Positions 1-13,600 of a DNA stretch of 64,000 bases are shown piece after piece (within the stretch, counting starts at the first letter, position 1; each line of letters begins with the position of its first letter). Origin of the DNA: Thamnaconus septentrionalis. Lineage: Eukaryota > Chordata > Actinopteri > Tetraodontiformes > Monacanthidae. The notes under the pieces are model-generated. The model ran no database searches, was not told the DNA's origin, and worked only from the letters and a program-made list of their open reading frames with translations. A program made the translations under genes and the position numbers. Where the stretch lies: assembly GCA_009823395.1 (NCBI GenBank), contig CM020501.1, positions 8,987,361-9,051,360 of the forward strand. The letters are read 5' to 3'.

Positions 1-953
1 AACAAAGTGTGTCAATAATTCTGTGCCAGTGTTTTTGCACCAGGCCATGGTTTGCACATCGGTGGAGGGCAATTGTTACACATAATTCATGGGAATTCTT
101 TGGAAATAATTACAAAAGGAATCACATTGTGGAAATAATTACACAGCATAATGTTTTATTGACTGAAAATCTTCAACATAGCACATCAATGATTCGCATG
201 TGAGCTGAGAAGGTTGGGCTTCACGTCGACTCTTGCATAGGATTATTGTAGTCGCAAGTTTCAAAAAAGGCTTCCATTTGTTGAAGCTGTACCACGCGCA
301 CACACACACGCACACTCCTCCATCATACTGAAGCTCCACAAGCATAATTTGTATAAACTCACATTTTATTATGTTTCTGGTGTGAAGTCATGTGTGAAAA
401 TGGTCTGGAAAAATACAATTACATGCGTAAAAAACACGTCAAAAAAACAAGTGTGTAAGGACCTTAAGGCAACTAATAATTTTTTTTAAATTTCACATAA
501 CACACTCACTTTGTGACACGAGAGCTTTTTTATCTGCCTGAAGCCAGCAAGAACTGTTGTAACACATGATAAGGTATCGAACAGAACAGACTGGAAATGA
601 AATTCAGTACAATACTCGATACAGTTTTACTTGCAACCCAGTAGGCAACTGGAAAAATAAATAAATAAGCTGAATCAGTATTGAGGTCCTTCATTAAAAA
701 AATGCAATATATTTATATATTTATGAATATATAAATATAAATAGTAAGCTTCCATCTTTGCCCATCCTGGTGTTTGCTCTCTAAACCAGCATGTATTCTT
801 TGAGATAACAGCCGGTTCGTGCGGAGACCAAACAGAGGTCCCCTGTGCCACAGCAGTGTGTTTACATTCTAATCTGTGTGATGGACTTGCCTGATAAAGC
901 CCCAGGCAGGTCTGCTGCATCAGGGGAGAAAGGCGGAGATTAAGGCTCTCTGC

Positions 954-992
954 CAGCAGCAGCAGCAGCAGCAGTGGCGGCGGCGGTGGCGG
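954..992. repeat. (CAG)7 followed by GGC-rich triplets
   Basis: A trinucleotide run in the left-edge GSTCD intron. No coding frame fits it. Confidence 0.9.
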
Positions 993-3900
993 TAGGCATC
1001 ATGCAGGCAGCGGTAGAGGACATGCTGGCTAATGGATCCTCACTCTCCCCCAATGATACACTTGCAGCAGAGGTTTCCCCTCACTGAGCCTTAGAACATG
1101 TCAAGAGAGTGTCAACCTGCCTGAACATAAAACAAACAAACAAACAAACAAAAACACAAGCTAGCAAAGACAAGAAAGCTGATACTTGAGTCCCAGACCC
1201 TCCTTAGTCCTGTTGCTTGGTTTTGTATCACTACTCATGTGGGTGAAATGGTGTCTGTGACTCTGTTAATAAATTCTTTCACCACCAGTGCACTCTGCAC
1301 ACTAGAAAAGGAGGTTAAACTGGCAAGAGGGTAAAACACCTGAGCCCTGTCTCACAGTGGCCAACAAAACCTGCTGAGGTCAAAGAGGCGTGAAAGAGAA
1401 AGCAATTCCATTTTAACTACACTGGAGGGTTTTAATCACAGCTTTTTTCCATCTGTGAAAACAAATATTCCGCTTAACATACAGAATATTTGAACCCAGT
1501 GCCATGAAGGGATGATGGAGAAAGAACGTGGGGTAGACCTAAATTAATACTACCGAATTTTCTCCTTGATGGTTTGCTTGTTGCTGGGTTATAACCGCAA
1601 TGTTTTTTAGACATGACTTTTTGAAATTATAGGTGCTGTGAACTGCAGTTACTTTTTTGATCTTGATGTTAGACATTTTAAACAATGAGGCACAAAATCT
1701 TAATCTGCAGATGCTCAGGGTACTTTTAAAGCCCACAAATGGGAGCACGTTGGCTTCTCCAATGTCAAGATGTGTAGAGAGTAGAAAAGTAGATGGACAG
1801 GCAAGAACATTATCCAGTGTGTGCTGCAACTGTAATTCCATCCATTGCAATTCCATCCATCCACTAATATTCTCTCTCTTATCAAAAAAGGTTCTAGTAG
1901 CTGTGGGGCTAATTATGGCTTACCAGGCCTCCTCCCTAAGGTGTCCCCAGGCCAGGTGGGATATGCAATCCCTTCAGTGAGTCCTGGGCCTTCATCCAGG
2001 GGGACATTCCTGGAACACCTCCAAGGGTTGGCGTTCTGAATGTCAAAACAACCTGAATGCCGATGAGCAGCAGCTCTAGTCACGTTGTCTTCTCCGTCCA
2101 GAGCGCCTTACCAGCCACTCTCCAGAAAAAAAACATTGTTTAACCACTGGTATCCTAATCCCACTCCTTGCGATCGCTACCCAACAGCAAGATCACAGAT
2201 AATCGTCAGATTAGGGCCAAATCTGTATATGGAGAGTTTTGCTTTGCTGCTCAGCTCTGTCTTCACCACAACGGTTTGTGCAAGTGCCTGCATAGCAGCA
2301 GATGTCACCCAAAATCACCTGCTCCACTTTCCCAACACTTGTGAGCAAGACCCCAGGGTACTTGATCTCTCAGGAAGTAGCTCAGTTCTCTGCTCAGTCT
2401 GAGCAACCCACCACATTTCAACAGAAGACCAATGGCCTCTAAGTTCAAAGATGTGGAGTTTAATCCCAGCTAGAATTCTCAAATTACAATCTGAATTGTC
2501 TTTTCTATCATTGCTTATCCTGCCTGGGAGGTAACTTGCAATGAAGTTGGGGGTACAGTCTTGACAATTGTAGGGCCACATAGAGAGACTCTGAACTCTC
2601 ACGGCATCTCAAAGGAGCAACTGCTATCCAAAAAATCTAGTGAAAGACTGGACAAATTGTTTTAGATCAATGAGGCATCAATGACTGTTTTAAAGGACAT
2701 TGCTTTGATCTTTATATCCCTACTGCATCAGAGACGGCTTACTCTCTCACTACTTCAATCCCTTAACTTTGCTTTACTGAAATGAAAGTGGTCAGCACTT
2801 CTTGGAAGAAACAGCCTGTTGCTGACTTTGCAAAAGCAATTAAGGCTTTTCTGACATATAAGCGCCCAGAATAGATAACAATTTACCACATCCTTTTATG
2901 AAATCTTAGCACCCTTTCTACTGGGTGGTAAATAATTCATTTTGGGGCCAAAAGCTTTCCCTCGCTCTATGAGGAAACTCTTGTGCTTTTGCATTTTGAT
3001 AAAAAAAAAAAAAGACAAACAATTTTCTGCCGTAAACCGGCATATGAAAAGATTATTTTCTCTAGGTCATAATTATTTAACCCTGCCCTCTCAGGTTATA
3101 CAAGACTCCATCCGTCCATTTTTTCTGTCTGCTAAAAGTATTGAGTCAGTTCTATTTTAAGGAATAATTTAAATCATCTTTAGTGATGTTACTGTGGCTG
3201 TTGATGTTATTAATATATATATGTGTGTGCGTGCGTGCGTGTGTCATTTAGGAAGTGTTGGTTAAACACTGCAATGAGGAATCCTGGAGCTGTATCCCCT
3301 GTTCACACACTGGCAAAGAAAATGCATCTCAAAAGAAGTCCCAGAATACATGTTTTATTTATTTTTCATTCCTTTCAGTATTTTCTCAGTCACAGAGCTA
3401 ACTTCTTTTACTTCAGTTCCTTCAGGGACCATTTTTCCACGTTGATTTAAATTTTTCATACCTACATATGTAACTCTCTGCTTAAAAAAAACAACACAAA
3501 AAAACAGTGCCTGGCTACGTTACTGGCACTCCTCCTCTTGCTCATACATGGGTTGCAATGAAGGAGCAGAGTTGAGTTAATGTCCACCTGTCAGCAACTC
3601 TTTTCACTTGCAGATCTTTTTTGCATGGCTGGATGACAGCTGCAGGCGGTTGCTGTCGCACTTGTGATTGCTGCATCTGTTTATAACGCTGCTGGAAGAC
3701 AGACAGTCGGTGTGTCGGTGTGTGCGTGAGGGGAAGAAAAAGAATATGTGGGAATCCAATCACCATGCAGAGAGGGTCTCTCTCCATCTTAGCTGTGTGT
3801 GAATTACATGGTCTGTGATTGTTTTTCATTTTTCAAGTTAGTGGCCAACGCTTTTCCTTCTCAAAACCTTTGTGTTGCATCCTGCTTTGCGGCGTCCCAC

Positions 3901-5524
3901 TCCTATTTTGCAAATTCCATCTCTAAAAATTCTACTTCTGTTTTTGCTGGGGGACTTTATTTGTCCCTGGTATTGTGTATTCATGTCATGATTTTCAAAT
4001 TGGATTGAGAGCCCATCTGCTGGCTAATAAGTACCCTTCCTGTGCTGGTAACTAATATTGGGAGAGCGCTAATTGAATTGCATCCGATGGGATTTTGTTG
4101 TTGAGAGAGCAAAGAAGTACGGGTGATTTAAAACATTTTTATTTTATTTTTTACTTGAATGAATGATTGCCCAATGCAGCTTCCATTTGTCTGTATGATT
4201 CCAGACAGTCACAGATGCTCATGATCAAACCTGACTCCACCCAAACTATTATGGACAAATATCAACACTGTCAGCTGGCTTTTTCAGCTCGCCTTATTTC
4301 TTCAGAAGAAATTAATAAATGCATAAATATGTATGACATCCTGGCTAAGAAGATAGTAAACTGCACTTGAGGAAAGGAAAAATATCTTTTGTAAATTGGA
4401 AAACACATCCAGGTTGTTTGAAAGTGTCAATAAAGACTCGTAAAGGAGATTCACAAGCACACAGGCTACTTTAAATGTAATGTCAAATGACATTCTTAGG
4501 TTCCTGAAGGTATCGCCAGTAGAGGCAGCAAGGTATTTTGTTTCATTTTCATGGCATTATAAAGTCAGACATGAAGATGTCTCATAAATACACTTAGAAA
4601 AGCAAGGTGGTACCAAAGAAGAGCTGAAGACTCTTCAAGGACTCATTTGTATACATAAAAAACTTTGTTAGTTGTAATGCTGTCGGTCCAAACGGAGTAA
4701 AGCCGACTAAAGTTTGAACTGTAGCCGTTTTCTGCATTTCAAATACTGACCTTTCTTCACCTCCTTAACCTTCCAACGCATACCTTGAAATAAAGGCCAC
4801 AAGCCTCGGGCAGAGTGCTCTTATTCCTGTTTAATAGTCCTATTAGGTATTCAAAGTAATTATTATCATTATTTTTTTGTCCTCCTTTTACTTTCACACA
4901 CACTTAGTGATAAAATTGAGTGTATGGGATGCAATCACGGGAGCTCAGGCTGTGAACTTGTCACCTCTTTTTTACACCCAATCCCACAATGAAAGATGAA
5001 AGTGAATACAAAGAGAGAGGTCAGCAGGCACGGTCCATCTTGTCTGCTGCCACCTACTCTGTCCAGCGCAGCCCAATTTTCTGTGACCTGAAGCTGTGTG
5101 CTGACCCATCGGCAAAAAAAAATCCTGTTTGAATGGGAATGCTGAAAATCAATTTCACACACATGCACACACACACATGCACACACACACGCGCGCACGT
5201 GCATACACACATCCGAGCGCATAGAATCTTTTGATTTTGACTGTATACACCTTTTGTACAGCTCGGTTTCGTTAGGTTTTGTGTGTTTGACCTCAGTCTC
5301 AGGTCCTTTTGAATGAAGCACAATCTCTATCAGATGAACGAGGCATGTGAATGAATTTTGCAAGCTGCTTGACTCCACATAAGCTTGTATCCCCTGAAAT
5401 ACCCATTTGCATCCTCTAGTCTACAACCAATATTTTGTGTGTTCTGTCTGGTGTGCTGGACTGGACTGGACTGGACTGGACTTGCGCCTTATTTAGCCAC
5501 TGTGACAGACACAACCCTCATTGT

Positions 5525-5625
5525 GAACCCTTAGTAGATCAGCTTCACCATTAACTACTGTGTGCAATGATGTTTGCATGCGTTTTACAACGTTTTTGCA
5601 AACCCTTTAGTAAATCAGGCCCTTT
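5525..5625. repeat. Possible dispersed repeat (TTTAGTAAATCAGGCCC)
   Basis: Two related segments, CCCTTAGTAGATCAG and CCCTTTAGTAAATCAGGCCC, flank GTTTTACAACGTTTTTGCAA. The second phrase is familiar from fish repeats. The element boundaries are not defined. Confidence 0.35.
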
Positions 5626-5944
5626 GTGTGATGACGACATTCCTATTAACAATCCATTGGCTATTGGCTTTGAGGATCCATCCAGGTTTCTTTCTCAGTC
5701 ATTTTCTAGATTTGCTCAACAGGTAGTGATAAGTCTCCCTGAGATAACTTTGTTTTGATATGGAGAAATACAAATTAAGTTGAATTGAATTCTTGTGAAG
5801 TTATATTAACAAAATTGCATTGTCCATTAACACACAAGACTGGAATAAAGATTGAAGCATTAAGCTGCAAGAGTTCCATTGATGTCCTCATTGTTGGTGG
5901 TAAAGAAATCAGAGTGCTAATAACAGTACCAAGATAAGCTAAGC

Positions 5945-6140
5945 CTTTATTGTCCCACAGTGGCAAAACTTGCAGTGTATGTAGCAGCCAAGTAGATGCA
6001 GTAATAAGAAACATATAAAATGTGGGTCTTGTGCATGCAAAAAATCTTGTTCATGCAAAAATATAAACAATATAAACAATATGTACAGGGTTTAAGGTGC
6101 ATATTGTATGTAATGCAACTTGGATGATGCAGAAAATTAC
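5945..6140 (+). repeat. Dispersed repeat fragment (TTTATTGTCCCACA type)
   Basis: CTTTATTGTCCCACAGTGGC then AAACTTGCAGTG, AGCAGCCAAGTAG and ATATGTACAGGG follow the order of another common fish interspersed repeat. A short AATATAAAC duplication lies at about 6059-6080. The class is uncertain. Confidence 0.45.
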
Positions 6141-6265
6141 ACATGTCAAGTGGGATGACCTGATGTAGGTCAGAGGATGCGTTTAAGACTTATTTCTCTG
6201 TTTGGGTCAGGGTTTTTTCTCTTTGTTTTTTTTTTTTCTTTATAGTTTTGTAAACGATGAAGGAA

Positions 6266-6395
6266 CCCTGCGATGAACTGGCGACTTGTCCAGGGTGTCA
6301 CCCTGCCTTCGCCCTAAGACAGCTGGGATAGGCTCCAGCAGACCCCCGTGACCCTGAATAGGAATAAGCGGTTATAGAAGATGAATGAATGAACA
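6266..6395 (+). mobile_element. Dispersed teleost repeat, 3' tail fragment
   Basis: Contains GGCGACTTGTCCAGGGTG, then GACAGCTGGGATAGGCTCCA and AATAAGCGG, ending in an ATGAATGA tail. This order (GGCGACCTGTCCAGGGTG..., AGCTGGGATAGGCTCCAGC..., GATAAGCGG..., short tandem tail) is a very common interspersed repeat 3' end in percomorph fish, probably a non-LTR or SINE-type element. Only the tail half is present. Confidence 0.75.
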
Positions 6396-7505
6396 ATGAA
6401 GGAAAATGAAATAACATAGTTTACATGTTACATGTACAAGTCAGTTGTTTTTGTTTTTGCACTGTTCTCACAATCCAGTGTCCCTCCCCTCTTCGCTGCC
6501 TTTCTTTCTTGCCGACTTTCATCACTCTCTGTGACAAAAATTGCAGTCGGCTTCTAGAGGCGATCAGATGCACTAAAGGCCCCCTGCAGTGCACCTGAAA
6601 CACACAAGTGTCTTCACCCACTTACATTACTCATCCAAATTAAACGCGGAGTTTCATGGTTTACCCTCCAGCTACGTCTCTGTGTTTAAATCGCTCGGTG
6701 TGTTACTTTATGTTGTGCAGGGAAAACCTTAATAAAAGCCAGCATGAGGGCCTCAGCGGTGCCACTGTGAATTTATTTTCCGTCGTCATGTCAGTCAAAA
6801 GAGAATTTTCTTTGTCTGCCTGTCCAACCCCTGTTGTCACACACAAAGCAGGAAAATGTGACACTTTGTAGTTTCCCAATATTCTGGCTGCGTAGACGTG
6901 GGAGCGTGCGTGACTCGAAGGTAAATAAAACACAAATCAATCCGGTTTTATGGAGCGTAGATGTCATCGACACAGCGCGTTGACGGCCCGCTGAAGACGT
7001 GTCGCGCAAGAAGAGGGGAGAGGAAGATGAAGGAGATTGAAATGTGCGCAGACTTAATGGGCTGCACTGTGCTCCTGCTGCACCACAAAGCTGGGCTCCC
7101 AAATGAGGCGGACATGAAATTTTTGGCTTGAAATTTTCCCTCTTGGTTTTTGCTGAAGGATTTTGTTTGTCTTTCCTTTGTGCAGCTAGAATCATGCTGA
7201 TGGGAGAAGTAGGGACCTTTTCATTTGTCCGCTGTGATGATTAGCCAGAATTGATAGTTGTTTTAGTGGCCCAGGCTGCTTGAAAAAAAAAAAAATTGAA
7301 TTAGTGCCAAAAAAACGTTCTTAGGTTAGGTTTTAGCTTTAAAAATCATGTTTTTCTTTTTCCTGTAACTCCATTTTGAGCCAGCCAAGCTTTACAGTCA
7401 TACAGTGATAATAAACTTGTATAGTATGGGTGTCTAAAAACCTGTTGCACTCCTCTTTGTCCTCACCTGCATTTAGATCTTCTTTTCTTTTTTATCTTTT
7501 AGCAG

Positions 7506-7621
7506 GGAAAATGTCAAACATCCGTGCAGTCAGGAAACGGCAACAGCTGAATAACTTGGTCGCCATGGTGACGGAGCTAGCCAGGCCTGGATACACCGTG
7601 GTGGATTTCTGCAGCGGAACG
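7506..7621 (+). CDS. GSTCD: GSTCD exon: start of methyltransferase domain, motif I
   Basis: The first recognisable GSTCD exon in the window. It begins with the last two bases of a split Gly codon, then encodes KMSNIRAVRKRQQLNNLVAM and continues to VVDFCSGT, the first half of SAM-binding motif I. The acceptor lies in TTTTAGCAG, a tandem NAGNAG site. Using the second AG (start 7506) gives the register that aligns with the human protein without a gap. Using the first AG (start 7503) would insert one residue. The donor is ACG|GTACGT, phase 0. The ATG at 7511 lies inside the exon and is probably not a start codon. Confidence 0.93.
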
Positions 7622-10600
7622 GTACGTTGCTGTCGCCTGTGCATGTATATTTATCAGCACAACACCTGAACACATCTACATTAGACCACCGCTCCGTAAT
7701 TCAATAAACAAAACAAAAAAAAATCATTTTATTTTTCTCCTGGACGTACTGATGGCTCAGGCGATTACATTGAAAATGCACTGAGTGGTGTTGTTGCATA
7801 GACGAAGGGTCAGTGATTCATTGGAAAGGGCAGCGCTGATCATGATTTCCTCTGACGTGTCCCTTTTATGCATCTCGCTCTTTTTTTTTCTCCCTCTCCT
7901 AACGCAGGGCCATGTGGGGATCGTCCTGGCTCACACACTCCCAGACTGCCAGGTAATGTGTGTGTGTGGGAGGTGGTGAGTGACCCGCACTCACTCTTCA
8001 GTGTGCTCTGACAGTAGAAGTTCAGAGGAGTTGCTAATTTCCATTGGTAATTAGCTCCAGCTGATTGGGAGCTTATTTTTTTGTTATTATTATGTTGACC
8101 ATCTCTTCATATTTTAGCACATTTAGGTTTGAAATCCTTTCCCTAAAAGCATGGAGGCCTTGTTTGCAGCAGTGTTTATTTCCTCGTGTGTCCCTGCTGT
8201 GTGCGTGTGTGTTTCGTTTTGTGTATATTTTTTACTATTACTATGATATTTTACTGTTATTTTATTATTTAATTATTTCTTTTCTTGAAGGTCATCCTTA
8301 TAGAGAACAAAGAGGAGTCTCTGGTCAGGGCCCAGAGTCGGAGCGCTGAGCTTGGGCTGGAAAACATCGGCTTCATCCAGGCCAATCTGGACAACTTCAC
8401 TGGAACGTTTCATGTTGGGGTGAGTACAGCCTGTTCAAAGTTCAGCACCTGTCATATGATTCAGGGTACAACGTCGGCGCACATTGATGAACTGCATCAA
8501 ACGTCTATGATTTATTTGTGACTGAAATTATTTTTTGTTGCTTACAAACTGTGTTAGACATGCAGAGGTAACAAAAAGACAATTATCCCTTCACACTGTA
8601 AATATATTTGTGCCAAGTACTAGGTATAGAATAAAAAAAAAAAAAGTAAATATGGAAACAGTTCAACAAGTCAATCTTTGGACAGGGCAAATGTACAAGA
8701 GAGATTTTAAATCCCAAAGTGGCTGGTTTCTAGTAAAATAAAACTTCATTCAGCTCTGATCAGACTGGTCTTACTATTCAGTTCAGATCAGTTTATTACA
8801 ACGTGAGATATACAATAGATAGAATAGAAAATGTTATTTGTTAACCTGTTTTGCCTGTCAATAATATTTGCAAGGAGGGTGTTGAATATCATGGAGGTCT
8901 CACTTTATAATGTCAAGAAGAAAAAACCCTGCTATTTATCGATAATTTGCTGGTTGCCACGTTTTGTAAAGCTGCTGTTATGTCTTTAGTTTGAACGTAA
9001 AAATTTCCCCCTTATTACACATTCTTATTGACTGGCTGTCATGCACAGTAGCACCAATATGACTTCCTTTTTTCACCGTACTTGCAATATTACTGCAGTT
9101 ACACTCTTTGACTCCCACTGAAGCAAATTACATCGCTTTCCAAAGTCTTACAGCAGGCTTTTAACACACTCATCAAGGGAAATAAAGTTCTTTAGGGAAG
9201 GAAATATGTATTCTGCAGTGATAAATGGAGTCCAGATGCTAAATCCTGTAAGAAGTTAAATATCTTCTCTCCCTAATGGTGTTCAGCCTAAAACAAAGGT
9301 CTGCCTGCCGTGATAATTGTGCACATTTTTATTCCGTTGCAAATTAAAGGCTCTATGCCTTTGTATATGGTTTCTGTTTGCTGTTGGGAAGCACATTTAT
9401 TTTCGTAAAGAAACCAACAAAAAACAAGGCTCTCGTGTTTTCTGAAAACAATAGCTTTCATCTTCGCTGCTTGAACAAAGTCTGACTTCCCTCTCCATCA
9501 CAATTGCAGCCTTCAGGCTTCCAGCATTGCACGCAAACACAATATTTTTAGTCCATAAGTGAAGTGCCGCCACAGGTTACACACAAAGGTTTGACATTCC
9601 ATCTGCCTTTTGCGAAAAACCAAAGGTACCGGCACACGCTTATTACTGTCGGTGCAGCTAAATGGCCCTTCATTTTCTGAAGAGCGGCTTTTAATCAGAA
9701 CGCTTTTAGTCTGTGAACCTCTGTCGAGCAGCGTGCGGCATTCTCCCGTCTCTGTTCTTTAGAAGGCTGAAAGGTTTTGGTACGACAGGGAAGGAGCAAG
9801 AGAAAGCTTCATCTTGGTGAAGACACAAGTGTTTGAGAGTCTGCTGATTGTTTTTGGCACATTGTCATATATATATACACACACATATATATGTGTGCAT
9901 ATCTTCTTTGGTCAGTTACATATTTTTTTTAAAAACACAAATACGCTAATAAAACAGTCGGTATTAAAATAAAACTTAACATCAGTAAATACAGTGTAAA
10001 TATAAAGCGTTGCTTTTATGTTTCTTTCAGAAAAGGTAGATGAACAAAAAAGACAGTCAGACAGCAAGAATTAGACTGAGCACATCTTGATTTCAGTGCC
10101 TGCAATCCAAAGAAGAAACTGAGATAATAACTGGGCTTATCCAGAGTAGATGCATTGAAATGCAATGTAAGAACAAGCAGATCAATGACGGAAAACTTGA
10201 AAACTATAGAAAGGATTGCACAACACTACCACGTGTCCACTTTCCAGTATGTAACATTCATCCTCTGTGTAATATTCCCACCCACATATGACCCATTTTA
10301 ACCTCTGAAATGCATTAATCCAGTGTCATTTTCAGCGTATCAACATGTATTTTCTTCAGATGATAGCTGTCCCACGAGGTTTATAGCCTTTTGCCAGGAG
10401 ATTTTGGCGCAAGCCAAAGTCTTTTCTGACAAAAGTTCTGACAGAACCAACTAATGGGTCATTGGACTTTTTGCTTCCTCTGTTTCATCATTTTGAATTC
10501 ATTGATCTTCTTGAGAAACTGCATTTTTTTGCCCCTTATTAGTTAATGTCAAGGTGATTGGAATTATACAGATGTAGCAAAATAATACCTGTGAGAAAAT

Positions 10601-13600
10601 ACCAACATTTTGCAAATTTGTTAATACATAAATAACATTTTAAGCACTCATGAAGTCATATAGCTCAAATGTCATATCACTTAGATATTTTATTGTGAAT
10701 TATGAAAAAAATATAATATAAATAAACTGCAAGAGAAAATAGTTTTCCTGAAAATAATAAAATACAATCATTTATTTGTTTTACCATTTGAGATCCAGGC
10801 AGTGGCATCTTTGTATGAGGAATAGAAAGTGAGTCATTGACCTTAAATGTGTAACAGGGTGCTTACATTGTGTCTAAAGTGTTCCCACACAAGACTGCAT
10901 TTTGCCGACTTCCTGTTTGTTGAGGCCATCACTCACCGGATGCGTCATGACTAAACGACACGAAAGTGTGGCTCTTTGTGACCGATTAGTAACACATCAA
11001 AACTGTTCAGAAGGGCCGCGATGCAATTTGGCATCATTACAGCAGCACATAAATAACATTTGGCTGCCAGCAGTCATGGCGATAGAGCCTATTGAGCCAA
11101 ACTGCACCTGGAAGTTTGTCTAATATAAATTGTGGACATGTTTTAATAGAGTATGTAGCTGTCATATGAGTCGGTCTTATGTTCCTTTCTGCACAGCCAG
11201 ACTCATATGCCTCCAATAATGCTGAACAGCCTGTTAAACCCAACAAATGTTTCCAGTTTGCGCTGTAAACATGCAACCCCTACAGTGCTGCTTATTGCTA
11301 TATTACCAACACCCCCACTGTCCCCCTTTCAATTTGTTGAGTCCTGACCTTTGGAGTCATCTTGCAAGTTTCCAGAGGCCAGTTTGGTCTTTGTAATGTT
11401 AGCAACGTTGAAAGGGTTGAAAGGGTTGAAAGGTCAGCGCGCCTCAGGACCAGCTGGCAGCTTGTCTGAGTGCTGCGCTGCCCTGTTTGTTTTCGTCGAG
11501 GTTAAACTTCCTGATTTGTAAACCTGATTAATTCTGCACGGCTTCATGCAACAGCGAGATAAATATTTTAGTAGCCTTCAACCCCGATAGTTAATAGAGC
11601 TACAAAGACTCAAATTTATCACTGTGCTCCACTCGCTGGTGCAATGGAACTACGTTTCTGTCCAATTCATAACCTCCACCCTCGTTCCCTGAATTAGTGG
11701 CAATATTGCATTTGCTATTAATTTAAAAGTTTCTAATTATGCTTAATCACGGCCAGTTTTAATGGGGCTGATGTCACACATGGTCGAGTCCATAAAAATG
11801 AAAAAGCCTCTGCTGTAGAGTAGCCATATTCCTGTTTTTATTTATCCTCTTGGGCCTCATCAGCCCCGGGCTGTTGTCTGCACTTCGTGTTCTCAGGTCA
11901 GTGTGTCATCACCCAGACACGCTGGGTACATACATCTTGTAGCCTAGTTTCCAAAAAGCCATCTCTTCATTCTGTACCGTAATTTGCCGTGGCTTTCTAG
12001 CATCGTCCCTCTGCTCAGACCCTTTCCACATGGCAACAGACACAGTACTGGAATATATATTTTCTACTTTATTTGAGACGCCTCCCTATCACCTGCCCCT
12101 AACAAAGTGACTGGTTATTATATAAAGAAATACATGTTGTGTGTTCATAGATGTGCATATCTATTTTCATTCTCCATTCTCATTCTCAACCAGTCTGTTC
12201 ATCCTCCTTTGAACACTGACAATAACAAGGTTCCTCCACACAACTGCAACTGGGTATTTTCTCTTTTTTGGACCATTCTCACTGGAGATGGTTGTGAAAA
12301 TCCCAGTAGAGCAATAGTTAGTGAAATACTCAGACCTGCCTCTTTGCCACCAAAAAAAAAAACATGTTCACCACATCCAAAGTCACTTCCATCCCTTTTC
12401 TTTTACTTACCTAAATGCATAGAGTTGCTTCCATGCTGATTAGCTTTTTGCTGCAAAAGCAGTTGAACATTGCAGCTTCCAAAGCAGCCCGGGAATGTAT
12501 GTGCACAGGCATTTCTGTATGAGACAGGCTCTTAAATTCATCCCTCTCCTGCCCTGCAAACCTGAACAATATTGTTGCCTCATGCGTTGCTTTGGTTCTT
12601 GTTTTGCGTCGCAGATATTTCTACCTGAAGATCCAGCCATCACACCCATCTCCCATCCTATAATGTATAATACATGGGGCCATTTTTAGTTGGGTTCATT
12701 TAATCAGGCTAATTAAGTTGAGGCGTCTCTATTTTTAGCCTCTCCTCTGTGCGGTGGCACAATCTCAGGTGCTAGATCAGCCTCTGAAGCAGCTTCCACA
12801 CACAGTTGATTTAGTTCAGTTTTTTTTTTTGTTACCCCCACTCCCGCCTGTCAGATAACACCGAGCCAGCAGACCTCAGCAGCCGCAGGAAAGACGTGCA
12901 GCTCAAAGCTGATCTGGATTTTATTGGATCCAGGTGCTTTTATTGGTTCTCCTGATGGGTCAGATAGTTTGCTTTATGAAATGTAGTTTGGTACACGCCT
13001 CACAACGGGAGGATCCTCCTAGATGATCGGACGAATTTTGTCTTAGTTTACGATGTAACTCCAAGGCCTTTTTCTTACCCATCAGAAAGAGAATAAAGCA
13101 CTGAAACGCAAAAAAAAAAGTGCGTGATGTAACCCTTTTTAAGGCTTTAGCGTGCTTCTTCAAAGCTTGCTGTGAACCCTTTCAGGAGGACGTGATGTTG
13201 AAAAGGTAGAACAGCAGTTAGATTCATCGCACGCGCACACACGCAGTTTATTTGAGTGAATAATGCAGCCTTATTAGCCGTCTCTGATGCGATTATTGAA
13301 AGATAGCCACCAACCAAAAGGGTTTTTCTTCGCCCCAGTGGACAAGGTAATAAAGGAACAGCTTTATGAATGGCCTTTGGTGGTGCGGACGCCTCATATT
13401 AGTTTACAACTTGCAGCTCGTGGGCTGGTGAGCTGTGCAGGCCGCGTAGGAAACGCAGACGGTCTACGGAAATAATTGTCAGCCTCGTGCTCATCCTCAC
13501 CTCCCATTATCAGATTTTTAATTAGCATCTCATGTAACATATTGTCCACTTATCACCCTAGCTCAAACTGAAAAAGAGGAGTAAAAAAAAATCTGGCTAT

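Larger units (their letters stand above)
1..7505. other. GSTCD intron (partial), no exon recognised
   Basis: Upstream of the first recognised exon. I looked for the expected preceding GSTCD sequence (the linker before the methyltransferase domain and the GST-C-like domain) and did not find it, so I treat this as one large intron or several with unrecognised exons. It holds (CAG)7 followed by GGC-rich DNA at 954-992, (AAAC)n at 1128-1152, a TA/GT/GC run at 3212-3244, CA-rich DNA at 5157-5203, five CTGGA copies at 5456-5480 and dispersed repeat fragments at about 5525-5625, 5945-6140 and 6266-6395. Otherwise it is A+T-rich unique-looking DNA. Confidence 0.6.

Noticed and set aside
1..7500. Search for earlier GSTCD exons (GST-C-like domain and linker)
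   Set aside because: No stretch with the expected residues and splice sites was found. They probably lie upstream of the window, although a short exon could be missed by eye.
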